NCBI GenBank assembly: GCA_902763185.1
Contig: CACWQT010000008.1
Location: forward strand, 1 to 64,000
Origin: an uncultured Rhodospirillales bacterium
Lineage (GTDB): Bacteria > Pseudomonadota > Alphaproteobacteria > RF32 > CAG-239
Reading direction: 5' to 3'
Length of the DNA stretch: 64,000 nt
In this document: positions 46,413 to 54,654 of the stretch, in pieces
How the letters are laid out: each line of letters starts with the position of its first letter
Position numbering within the stretch: the first letter of the stretch is position 1
Program-made: the position numbers and the translations under genes
Notes under the pieces: model-generated
What the model was told of the DNA's origin: nothing
What the model saw: only the letters and a program-made list of their open reading frames with translations
Database searches by the model: none

Positions 46413-47681
46413 TTAAAATGACATCTTCAATAATTTTTTCACTTCATCATAGTTCGGGTATTTCCCTTTGCAACCTAAGATGGTATAAGTCAGGGGTGAC
46501 GTAAAAATCTTTTGCGCCAATTTTTGTAAATCACTCGCTGTGATATTTTCTATCTTGGCAACAATCTCCTCTGTCGGGATAACCCGCCCGTAGAGAAGCA
46601 CTTGCCGTGCAATAATCTCCGCGGTGGTGGAAGAACTTTCTAAAGACATCAAAAGACTGGCCTTAATCTGCGTCTTAGCGCGTTTTAATTCGGCTTCTTT
46701 GACCGGCTCGTTTACGATTTTTTTTATCTCATCAGTTACAACCGGCAATAATTCTTCTAATTCCTTTGGTGTTGTTCCGGCATAGATACCAAACACACCG
46801 TCATCTTTAAGCGCTTGGTTAAAGCTGTTAATCGTATAAACCAAACCGCGTTTTTCACGAATTTCTTGGAATAAGCGAGAGGACATTCCTCCGCCGAAAA
46901 TCGTAGAGAGAACGGAATATTGATAATAATCCGGATTAAGATACGATGCCCCTCTGAAACCCAAGATAATATGTGTTTGCTCAATGTCTTTACATTCAAC
47001 ACGTGCGCCACCGCTATAAACTTGCTTATCCGCTACATAGTCACAGTGTTCGGGAATGCTCATCATCCGTGCTTCAATCATCTTCACAAACGCTTCGTGA
47101 TTAACGTTTCCAACCGCTACCGCCACCATATTTTCCGCCGCATAGTGCGTAGACATATATTGACGCATCCGCTTTGCGTCAAAACCTCGCACGTTTTCAA
47201 TCGGACCTAAAATAGTGCGACCGGTTGCTTGGTCGGGAAAAGCCGCCTCTTGAAAATAGTCAAACACCAAATCATCAGGCGAGTCATTAGATTGCTTGAT
47301 TTCTTGCACCACCACTTCTTTTTCTTTTTTCATTTCTTTGGCATCAAATGTCGGCGAGGTAATAAAATCACAAATGACATCAGCGGCAAGCTCCAAATCA
47401 TTTTTAAGCATTTTGGCATAAAAACAGGTAAAGTGTCTGGAGGTATAAGCATTGGTAGCGCCTCCGGCATTTTCTATATCTTCGGAAATCTGCAAAGAGT
47501 TACGTTTTTTAGTGCCCTTAAACACCATATGCTCAATAAAGTGAGAGATACCGTTATCCTCTTTGGTTTCCAGAGCCGAACCGGTATTCACCCAAATACC
47601 TAAAGATACAGATTCAATCTGCGGACGTTCCGCGGTCAATACGCGCAAACCGTTTTTAAGTGTTGTTTGTTTAATTTCCAT
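46413..47681 (-). CDS. M16-family zinc peptidase (processing-peptidase-like)
   Basis: 422 residues. Inverted zinc motif HFIEH (H47, E50, H51) in DNGISHFIEHMVFKGT. The GGGMSSRLFQEIREKRGLVYTI segment of the C-terminal half is also conserved. Size and pattern match PqqL/mitochondrial-processing-peptidase beta-like proteins of Alphaproteobacteria. No signal peptide, so cytoplasmic. The substrate is unknown. Monocistronic. Confidence 0.92.
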   Translation of the reverse strand: MEIKQTTLKNGLRVLTAERPQIESVSLGIWVNTGSALETKEDNGISHFIEHMVFKGTKKRNSLQISEDIENAGGATNAYTSRHFTCFYAKMLKNDLELAADVICDFITSPTFDAKEMKKEKEVVVQEIKQSNDSPDDLVFDYFQEAAFPDQATGRTILGPIENVRGFDAKRMRQYMSTHYAAENMVAVAVGNVNHEAFVKMIEARMMSIPEHCDYVADKQVYSGGARVECKDIEQTHIILGFRGASYLNPDYYQYSVLSTIFGGGMSSRLFQEIREKRGLVYTINSFNQALKDDGVFGIYAGTTPKELEELLPVVTDEIKKIVNEPVKEAELKRAKTQIKASLLMSLESSSTTAEIIARQVLLYGRVIPTEEIVAKIENITASDLQKLAQKIFTSPLTYTILGCKGKYPNYDEVKKLLKMSF

Positions 47682-47833
47682 TATCCCTAAAATCTCATCA
47701 GTTAATCAAAAAGTATGACATATTTAGACCTCAAATCTTAATAAATCAATAAATTAATTATAAAAAGGGAGCTTTAAAATTTTTTTAATTTTGCTTATCT
47801 AATATAAAGAAAATTTTATAAAGGAGATACGAG

Positions 47834-48499
47834 ATGAAGGAAATGCCAAAATTTGCAGTGGTATTATCAGGGTGCGGACGAGCCGACGGCTCAGAGATAC
47901 ATGAGGCGGTAACCGCGTTGCTTGCCATAGATAAACATGGTTGCACATATGAATGTTTTGCGCCGGACATGGAACAATCCGCCGTCATAAACCATTTAAC
48001 TTCAGAGAAAACAGAGGAAAGACGCAATGTTTTAGCGGAGTCGGCAAGGATTGCCCGCGGTGATATCAAGCCGTTATCGGAGTTAAGAGTTGAGGACTAC
48101 GATTGCTTATTATTCCCCGGAGGATTAGGCGCTGTAACCAACTGGTGCGACTTTGCCAAGAACGGGATAAATTGCAATGTTGAGAGTTCGGTGAGCCGCG
48201 TATTAGAAGAGGCATATCGGCAAAAGAAAGTCATCGGCGCCATGTGTATTGCACCGGTAACAATCGCAAGAGTGTTGGGGAAATACGGCATAACCATCAC
48301 GATAGGAAAAGATAAGACGGTTGCTGAAGCAATAGAGAAGACCGGCGCCAAGCACCAAAATACCAAGGTAGAAGATGCGTGCGTCGATGAAGAACATCGG
48401 ATAGTGACCACACCGGCATATATGTTGGCAAAGTCGATTAAGGAAGTTGCAAAAGGTGCCGAGAGCATGGTAGAGGCAATGATTACGCTAGCACGTTAA
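47834..48499 (+). CDS. elbB: ElbB-type DJ-1/PfpI-like protein (glyoxalase III-like)
   Basis: 221 residues. VLSGCGRADGSEIHEAV at the start, LLFPGGLGAVTNWCDFA in the middle and GAMCIAPVTIARVLG with the reactive Cys identify ElbB, a class I amidotransferase-like protein linked to isoprenoid metabolism in E. coli and given glyoxalase activity in vitro. ATG after AAGGAGA. A mini-hairpin element follows directly on the stop codon. Confidence 0.9.
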   Translation: MKEMPKFAVVLSGCGRADGSEIHEAVTALLAIDKHGCTYECFAPDMEQSAVINHLTSEKTEERRNVLAESARIARGDIKPLSELRVEDYDCLLFPGGLGAVTNWCDFAKNGINCNVESSVSRVLEEAYRQKKVIGAMCIAPVTIARVLGKYGITITIGKDKTVAEAIEKTGAKHQNTKVEDACVDEEHRIVTTPAYMLAKSIKEVAKGAESMVEAMITLAR

Positions 48500-48572
48500 G
48501 GGCACAAGTGCCCTGCCGTCCGCATAGGACCGCGCGACCGCGAAGGTCGGCGACGCAGTCGCTCCTGTGTCG
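48500..48572 (+). repeat. 3'-UTR structured element, partial type (copy E)
   Basis: Starts at the stop codon with GGGCAC-AA-GTGCCC, like GGGTGC-AA-GCACCC of copy A, then GC-rich hairpins GACC-GCGAA-GGTC and GCGAC-GCA-GTCGC. Without the long AT-rich stem and the closing CGCGCC of copies A-C. Followed at once by the hydG promoter. Confidence 0.55.
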
Positions 48573-48578
48573 ACCCCC

Positions 48579-48606
48579 TTGACAAATCTTAAAAAAGACA
48601 TATACT
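48579..48606 (+). promoter_or_regulatory. Promoter of hydG
   Basis: TTGACA, 16 bp, TATACT, with a leader of about 35 nt to the ATG. No Shine-Dalgarno. Confidence 0.7.
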
Positions 48607-48646
48607 CCAATCCGAAAAAAATAAACCTATTAAATTTTTATGCCTT

Positions 48647-50059
48647 ATGAAACATTATGTATCATTATCGGATAAAGCTTTGGACTTTATCAACGCGGAA
48701 GAAATTTCGCGCACATTGGAGTATGCTAAAGAGCATAAGAACGACAAGGGGTTGATTGCAGACATTATGTCAAAGGCACGCGAGAAAAATGGTTTATACC
48801 ATGAAGAAGCCGCTGTCTTGCTGTTAAACAACGACCCTGAAGTAACCTCTGAAATTAAAGCGCTTGCCGAAGAGATTAAACTTGCCTACTATGGCAACAG
48901 AATAGTTCTCTTCGCCCCACTGTATTTGAGCAATTTTTGCATTAACGGCTGCATCTACTGCCCGTATCACGCCAAGAATAAGCAAATTCCTCGGCTGAAG
49001 ATGACGCAGGAGCAAATTGCCGACGAGGTGAGAGCCCTGCAAAAAATGGGACATAAGCGTTTGGCATTGGAAGCCGGTGAAGACCCAAAGAACAATCCTT
49101 TGGAGTATATCTTGGAGAGCATAGCTACGATTTACGGTGTTCATGAAGAAGGCGTTATCCGCCGTGTCAATGTTAACATCGCCGCCACAACAATTGAAAA
49201 TTACAAGCGTTTGCATGCGGCAAAAATCGGCACTTATATACTCTTTCAGGAAACATATAACAAGAAGGATTATGAGAAACTTCATCCGCGTGGTCCAAAA
49301 TCTGATTACCTCTGGCATACCGAGGCAATGGATAGAGCCATGCAGGGCGGTTTTGAAGATGTCGGCTTAGGCGTGTTGTTCGGTCTTCACAGTTATGAAT
49401 ATGAGCTTGTGGGGCTTTTGATGCACGCAGAGCATTTGGAGGCTGTCTATGGCGCCGGTCCGCATACGATAAGTGTGCCACGACTTCGTCCGGCTGATGA
49501 CATTGACGTAAGTTCTTTCAAAAATGCACTTCCCGATGATGTGTTTTTAAAGCTGATAGCGCTGTTGCGCGTAGCCGTTCCGTATACCGGAATGATTATG
49601 AGTACGCGCGAGAGCGAACACATCAGAAAAGAAGCTCTCAGCTTGGGAATCTCTCAAATCAGCGGCGGTTCCAAGACCACCGTCGGCGGCTACGCCAACC
49701 AAAACGCGGCAATAGATAATAGTGCCCAGTTTGAGGTGTCGGACAACCGCACCTTGGATGAGGTTGTTCGTTGGCTGATGGAATGCGGTCATGTGCCGAG
49801 CTTCTGCACCGCATGTTACGGCAGCGGCAGACAGGGTGTGGATTTTATGGAAATCTGTAAGAGAAAGCAGATACACCATTACTGCACCAGAAACGCCTTG
49901 TTGACATTGATGGAATACGTCAACAAGTATGCTTCACCTGAAACACGCAGAATAGGCACGGCGTTGCTCGATCATGAGTTGGATAAGTTGCCGTCAAAAA
50001 CTGCTGATGAACTCATCACGCGAATTGATACAACTACCAACGAAATTAAATTCTTCTAA
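48647..50059 (+). CDS. hydG: [FeFe]-hydrogenase H-cluster radical SAM maturase HydG
   Basis: 470 residues. Splits tyrosine with S-adenosylmethionine to supply CO and CN for the hydrogenase active site. The radical SAM cluster motif CINGCIYC gives C98, C102 and C105 (CX3CX2C). The C-terminal auxiliary-cluster motif gives C387, C390 and C413, an exact CX2CX22C, which separates HydG from ThiH. No hydE, hydF or hydA gene lies in the window. More GC-rich than neighbours and without a ribosome-binding site. Confidence 0.93.
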   Translation: MKHYVSLSDKALDFINAEEISRTLEYAKEHKNDKGLIADIMSKAREKNGLYHEEAAVLLLNNDPEVTSEIKALAEEIKLAYYGNRIVLFAPLYLSNFCINGCIYCPYHAKNKQIPRLKMTQEQIADEVRALQKMGHKRLALEAGEDPKNNPLEYILESIATIYGVHEEGVIRRVNVNIAATTIENYKRLHAAKIGTYILFQETYNKKDYEKLHPRGPKSDYLWHTEAMDRAMQGGFEDVGLGVLFGLHSYEYELVGLLMHAEHLEAVYGAGPHTISVPRLRPADDIDVSSFKNALPDDVFLKLIALLRVAVPYTGMIMSTRESEHIRKEALSLGISQISGGSKTTVGGYANQNAAIDNSAQFEVSDNRTLDEVVRWLMECGHVPSFCTACYGSGRQGVDFMEICKRKQIHHYCTRNALLTLMEYVNKYASPETRRIGTALLDHELDKLPSKTADELITRIDTTTNEIKFF

Positions 50060-50062
50060 TTT

Positions 50063-50101
50063 AATCCCTTCGTTCGCTCAAAGCGGATGAAGGGATTTTA
50101 A
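50063..50101 (+). terminator. Terminator of hydG
   Basis: AATCCCTTC/GAAGGGATT stem followed by TTTAAT. Confidence 0.75.
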
Positions 50102-50178
50102 TATATTAGCTTTCATATATCAAAAATATTGCAAAAATAAAAAATATTAGATACGATTTTACTAAAACAGGAGGCAAT

Positions 50179-50748
50179 ATGGAAAAATTTAAATTAGCAG
50201 AAACAATCCGTGGAGAACGAATAGTATTACTAAAACGTATTCACGAACAAGATGAACAGATGTGGCATGCAATAGAAGAAAGTCGTCTGTTTATGAGAGA
50301 ATATCTGCCATGGGTAGATAGAACCAAATCTATTGATGATGTGGTTAAGGCAACAGATTTATTTGCGGAATATTGGGATAATGATCACGAGTGGGGATTT
50401 TGCTTATATAGTATTCCCGAATATCAGTTCTTAGGCTGTATCGGTGTTCATCTGATTGATTTTAAAAATTACTCTGCAGAAATCGGTTATTGGTTACGTG
50501 TATCAGAACAACACAAAGGTTATATGACCGAAGCTGTGAAAATAATTGAAGAAGAATTGTTTAAAAACGGCATTCACCGCGTTGTAATTGCTTGCGACAC
50601 TAATAATCGCAATTCCGGCAATGTGGCAAAAAGAGCAGGGTATCAATTAGAGAGTATTGCTAAAGAAGCTCTGTATCATCCCACAGGTCTGCATGATAAA
50701 GAAATCTATGTCAAATTCAGCCCGTATCCGGTAAAAGATTTTGATTAA
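50179..50748 (+). CDS. GNAT acetyltransferase (RimJ/RimL-like)
   Basis: 189 residues. EIGYWLRVSEQHKGYMTEAVKII contains the acetyl-CoA-binding region, and CDTNNRNSGNVAKRAGYQLE is the typical C-terminal part. Acetylates N-termini of ribosomal proteins or small molecules; the substrate is unknown. Starts ATG behind AGGAGG. Confidence 0.88.
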   Translation: MEKFKLAETIRGERIVLLKRIHEQDEQMWHAIEESRLFMREYLPWVDRTKSIDDVVKATDLFAEYWDNDHEWGFCLYSIPEYQFLGCIGVHLIDFKNYSAEIGYWLRVSEQHKGYMTEAVKIIEEELFKNGIHRVVIACDTNNRNSGNVAKRAGYQLESIAKEALYHPTGLHDKEIYVKFSPYPVKDFD

Positions 50749-50761
50749 AACTAAAAAAAGC

Positions 50762-50784
50762 AAAGCTCCGTTTAACGGAGCTTT
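50762..50784. terminator. Bidirectional terminator between converging genes
   Basis: AAAGCTCCG/CGGAGCTTT with loop TTTAA. T-rich on the plus side, and A-rich on the other side, so usable in both directions. The minus gene's stop is in the loop. Confidence 0.7.
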
Positions 50785-51161
50785 ACTTTTAAATTCACCA
50801 CAACTTCCTTGCCAAAGATTTTTTCAAGGTCAAGCCTTTTTACCGTGGCGATACTTTTGTCAGATACATAAAAACTGAAAGCATCGCGACAAGGCACAAA
50901 CCAAACATCTGCCGAAAAGGCAAAAGTTGTTGCATCAAGAGTTGACGTTTGTCCTGTCAAAAGATTAACATACTTTCCGGACTTTTCGTCAATGATTGCA
51001 GGCACATTTTCATGTCCATCATCAGCAACCGTTCCGATAACGCATAAGCAAGCGTCATCCATTTCAAACATCGCAGCCATTACATTAACGGCAATCTTTA
51101 CACTCTGAAACTTCCGCCGTGGTTTGACGGGCGGCTTCTTACCTGTGATTTTTGCAACCAT
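50772..51161 (-). CDS. Small protein of unknown function
   Basis: 129 residues. A basic start (MVAKITGKKPPVKPRRK) leads into a beta-rich domain with three Cys. No signal or TM helix. No family recognised. A weak AGG precedes the ATG. Confidence 0.55.
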   Translation of the reverse strand: MVAKITGKKPPVKPRRKFQSVKIAVNVMAAMFEMDDACLCVIGTVADDGHENVPAIIDEKSGKYVNLLTGQTSTLDATTFAFSADVWFVPCRDAFSFYVSDKSIATVKRLDLEKIFGKEVVVNLKVKLR

Positions 51162-51249
51162 AGCCTAAAAATTTAGAACCCTAAAGATAATTATCAAAAA
51201 GACACGTATCATAAAAAAGCACGTTATGCAAGTTTTTTTTCTTAAAGTA

Positions 51250-53001
51250 TTAGTTCCTCTGCCGCATTTTACGAACCCTTGCCAAGGTTAAAGAATAATT
51301 TTTTATCTTACCGGCGGGTTTGGGCTTAAAGGGCGAAATTTTGCTCTCAAAATAATGCGGATTACCGTGCATTTCTATGTATTTTTCAATAGCATCTGTA
51401 TCGCAATTCTTAAATTCTTCCGGTATTTGATTATAAGTATCAAAAAGTTTTTTAAGTTCTCTTTTAGCCTCTTTTGTCATTGCTTCCGGCACCAATAACG
51501 GCTCTTCAAAATTAGGAATAAGAACAAACAAATCTTTTGACATCCGCCGTATATTTGCCTTTTTGTGTGCTTTACCGGAAGTTATATGCACTAAACTGGC
51601 ATCTGTCGGCAAGTCTTGATTAACAACTTCAGTTTTGGTACTAAAGTTTCTCGGTAGTTTATGTATAAGTTCTTCAACCGACGGTTTGGCAAAATAGCGC
51701 CCGCCGAAAGTTGCCAAGGCCGTATCATCAAGAGGTTTATCGTTAATATCAAATCCATTAATCAAACGCGTTAAATCAACGTTACGGAATTGATAAAAAT
51801 GTCGGATAATCTCAAAATCTTCTTTATCAAGCAAATTAGATACCGGATAAAATTTAAGATAAGTTTTGTATTCTTTATCATCAAACGGCACCCGCGTCAT
51901 CTTAAAATCAGCAGAAGATAATATCATTTTTTTAAAATTCGCGTCTATTGCCAGCTCATACATCACCTTATTATAAGCCGCCGTAACAGCCGAGCTGTTT
52001 TCTCTTAAATCATAAGCATTTAATTTTTCCAATTCAAATTTGAGCTTGGTTGCAACAAACAAATGTTGCATAACAACCGGTCGCTTGGCATCGGGAAATT
52101 TTCTTAATTTATCACCGTTAAGAAAAATATCATCAACCACACTTTGACGCTCATTTTTAAATTTATTAAGTGATTTAACGCCAGCCAACTCATCACACAT
52201 TTTAAGTTTGATATCAACAAATTCCGCATCATCTTTAATGTATTTGGAGAGGTCAATGCCGCCAAAAGAATAAAGATGTGTTAAAGCACGGTGATAATTT
52301 TTATCATGAGGTTTGTGAAATCCGTAATTTTTGAGATACTGTGTTAAAGAAGAGATGAGCGAAGGCGTATAATGCGCACGGAATTTTTGCTCCCACATTC
52401 GTATAGCCCCGTTCATCAGTAGCCCATATTTTTTATCTCTCTCAAGACTGTCTGTGCTTTCGGGGTTAATCGTGCCGTCTTTGATGGCATCAAAATAAAA
52501 CTTCATATAAGTGTTCTCATATTTTTTGATGACTTTTTGCTTGTCTTTTGCTAATTGATATTCAAAATCCGCCGTCAATATAGCCGCCACATTAGCTGAG
52601 ATTTCCTCATGCATCCGTAGTTGAATAAATTGCGATGGAGAATATTTGTACCTCTTCCAATAGGCAAATTTCTTGTTATGATGATGCCATTTTTCATGTG
52701 AAAAGTAGGGGAGTTGCATCCGATGAACTTTAGAGTCTTTTACAAAATTTCGGATAATTTGATTGTTGCAATAAGTCAAAAGTGCGGACGCATAATGGCT
52801 GAGCGTATCATTTCTAAAACAAACTGTTTGCACCGGATTCTTAACTAAAACCGCCGGAATGGAATCATTTAGCTGTTTTTGTGGCGCACGTTCATTTTGA
52901 TTTGTTGCAGACACAACTTGAGCGCCGTCTGCCATCACCAACAAACTGACAGACGCCAACAAAAAGTCTCTGAATATTTTCCATTGAGAACTTTTAGCCA
53001 C
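51250..53001 (-). CDS. Large exported protein of unknown function
   Basis: 583 residues with the GTG start at 53001, placed by GGAG-N7 upstream and by the resulting signal peptide (AKSSQWKIFRDFLLASVSLLVMADGAQVVSA region). A TTG at 53055 would begin inside the -35 box, so it is not used. The protein is helical, rich in Lys, Tyr and His, with an LRMHEEISANVAAIL segment at about residue 130 that looks like a metal helix but has no second motif. Family not recognised. Confidence 0.7.
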   Translation of the reverse strand: MAKSSQWKIFRDFLLASVSLLVMADGAQVVSATNQNERAPQKQLNDSIPAVLVKNPVQTVCFRNDTLSHYASALLTYCNNQIIRNFVKDSKVHRMQLPYFSHEKWHHHNKKFAYWKRYKYSPSQFIQLRMHEEISANVAAILTADFEYQLAKDKQKVIKKYENTYMKFYFDAIKDGTINPESTDSLERDKKYGLLMNGAIRMWEQKFRAHYTPSLISSLTQYLKNYGFHKPHDKNYHRALTHLYSFGGIDLSKYIKDDAEFVDIKLKMCDELAGVKSLNKFKNERQSVVDDIFLNGDKLRKFPDAKRPVVMQHLFVATKLKFELEKLNAYDLRENSSAVTAAYNKVMYELAIDANFKKMILSSADFKMTRVPFDDKEYKTYLKFYPVSNLLDKEDFEIIRHFYQFRNVDLTRLINGFDINDKPLDDTALATFGGRYFAKPSVEELIHKLPRNFSTKTEVVNQDLPTDASLVHITSGKAHKKANIRRMSKDLFVLIPNFEEPLLVPEAMTKEAKRELKKLFDTYNQIPEEFKNCDTDAIEKYIEMHGNPHYFESKISPFKPKPAGKIKNYSLTLARVRKMRQRN

Positions 53002-53026
53002 TTCTTCTACTCCATGAATGTTCCTT

Positions 53027-53055
53027 AAAATACCACTTTTTAAAGCAAGAGTCAA
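53027..53055 (-). promoter_or_regulatory. Promoter of the gene at 51250-53001
   Basis: Minus strand TTGACT, 17 bp, TATTTT, about 30 nt before the GTG start. Confidence 0.6.
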
Positions 53056-53077
53056 GGTAATGAATTATAATAAATAA

Positions 53078-54520
53078 CTATTTCTCATTGTCTGTATAAG
53101 CCAGACAGGGAGAACAAATATTTTCTATCTTATAATCAGGATATAGTTTTTTGTAGAGCTTTTCAGCTTGTGTCAGGTATTTATTTCTCTCTGCTGGTGT
53201 TTTGGCAAGAGATGCTTGCTCCCTAAGCTTTATAACTTTATCAAGAGGATCTGTTGCAATTATACCTTTTTCTTCTTTGAGCCATTGCTTAAAGTCAGCG
53301 ACATTTTCTTCAGGAAGAACAAAAGGAGTTCTAGTTGCAACTTTGACTCTAACTAAAATATTTTGCTCCTTAATTTTTGATAATTCCTCCCATACAGCAA
53401 CCTTATTAGACCGTTTTAAGACTTCTCCACCTTTTTTTAATACCCAATTTTGAGCAAAATCCGCTTTAAATATATCACTTTCACACCTTTCTTTTGTGAC
53501 TAATGTTGATTTATCTATTAAAACGGCATGTTTTTCCTTAAATATCCACTGTGTTAAGGTTGGAATGTTTTCTTTAGGTAAGACATAAATGGTTAAATTC
53601 CCTGCTTTTGCTGGCAATAAGATATTTTCTTCGTTTTTTATCAGATTATCCCATAAGGCATTCATTTCTTGAACAGATAAAAATTTTCCATTTTTTTCCA
53701 CATGCCAAATGGTTGTAAATTGTACTTTGGTAATATCCGTTTCAAGTTTATCTCTTAAATCATTAGCAACAACTATATTTTTTTCCTTAAATAACCATTG
53801 CTTAAAAACGGGGATATTTTCTTTAGGAAGGACATACGAAGGAGGATTACTTCTAGTTTTGACTAAGATATTTTGTTCTTTAGTAGTTGCTAACTCATCC
53901 CATAAATTTCCTTTTTCCCATTGATCTCCAATGAATTTTTTATCTTGTTGCAATCGCCATCCGAGAAATTGAGCACGTGTAATATCTGATTCATTTTTTG
54001 CTCTATCGGTTAAAATCCCTTTATCTTGTATGGCAAAAACATCTTTTTCTTTATAGAGCCATAATTTGAAAGCAGAAATATTTTCTTGAGGTAAAACATA
54101 CGTTGTTTGTTTTCCAGATTTAACAAGAATTAAAAGATTTTCCCCACTATTTTTTGCTTCTTCCCACAATTCATCACATATCGCGGCAGGCATAAGGTTT
54201 CCGGCTTTTTCAAATCTCCAACATTCGCTAAACTGAACTCGTGTAATATCCGTTTCAAGTTTATCTCTTAAATCATCTAAAACAATTACACCTTTTTTCT
54301 TAAATAACCACTGCTTAAAGAGAGGCATGTTTTCTTTAGGTAATGCGTAATGTCTTGGTCCTTTTACCAAAATATTTTGTCCTTTGATATGTGATAATTC
54401 ATCCCATAAAGATGATTTTTCAGAACGTTTAAGAATCTTTCCGCCTTTTAGGGAGCGGTAATAAAAAACAAATTGTTTTTTACTTATCAATGCATCTTGT
54501 TCTTTAGAGTTGTCAGTCAT
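53078..54520 (-). CDS. Tandem-module repeat protein with alternating A/B units
   Basis: 480 residues, no signal peptide. Five modules are marked by LP(K/Q/E)EN at residues 60, 143, 231, 314 and 402, spaced 83, 88, 83 and 88. Modules 1, 3 and 5 have (Q)NILVK; after modules 1 and 3 comes DLRDKLETDIT. Modules 2 and 4 have ENxLxxxKxGxxTxYVLP and are followed by a different ESDI segment. The real unit is thus a 171-residue AB pair. Each module has a Trp-rich FKQWLFKEK helix. Family unknown; the last ~55 residues are a TPR-like coil. Confidence 0.75.
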   Translation of the reverse strand: MTDNSKEQDALISKKQFVFYYRSLKGGKILKRSEKSSLWDELSHIKGQNILVKGPRHYALPKENMPLFKQWLFKKKGVIVLDDLRDKLETDITRVQFSECWRFEKAGNLMPAAICDELWEEAKNSGENLLILVKSGKQTTYVLPQENISAFKLWLYKEKDVFAIQDKGILTDRAKNESDITRAQFLGWRLQQDKKFIGDQWEKGNLWDELATTKEQNILVKTRSNPPSYVLPKENIPVFKQWLFKEKNIVVANDLRDKLETDITKVQFTTIWHVEKNGKFLSVQEMNALWDNLIKNEENILLPAKAGNLTIYVLPKENIPTLTQWIFKEKHAVLIDKSTLVTKERCESDIFKADFAQNWVLKKGGEVLKRSNKVAVWEELSKIKEQNILVRVKVATRTPFVLPEENVADFKQWLKEEKGIIATDPLDKVIKLREQASLAKTPAERNKYLTQAEKLYKKLYPDYKIENICSPCLAYTDNEK

Positions 54521-54597
54521 ATTTTTCTTTTCACCTCATTTATAAAGAATATGTTATATTACCATAGAATCAGTAGCAAATCAAGGATTTTTTCAAT

Positions 54598-54631
54598 AAA
54601 AAAACACCCGAAACTTTCGCCTCAGGTGTTT
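54598..54631 (-). terminator. Terminator of proS
   Basis: Minus strand AAACACC/GGTGTTT stem with an inner GCGAAA/TTTCG part, then TTTT. Confidence 0.7.
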
Positions 54632-54654
54632 CTCAAAACAGTCTGTCACCAGAA

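Noticed and set aside
53002-53055. TTG start at 53055 for the large exported protein
   Set aside because: The TTG is the -35 box of a good promoter, and the GTG at 53001 has GGAG upstream and opens a proper signal peptide.
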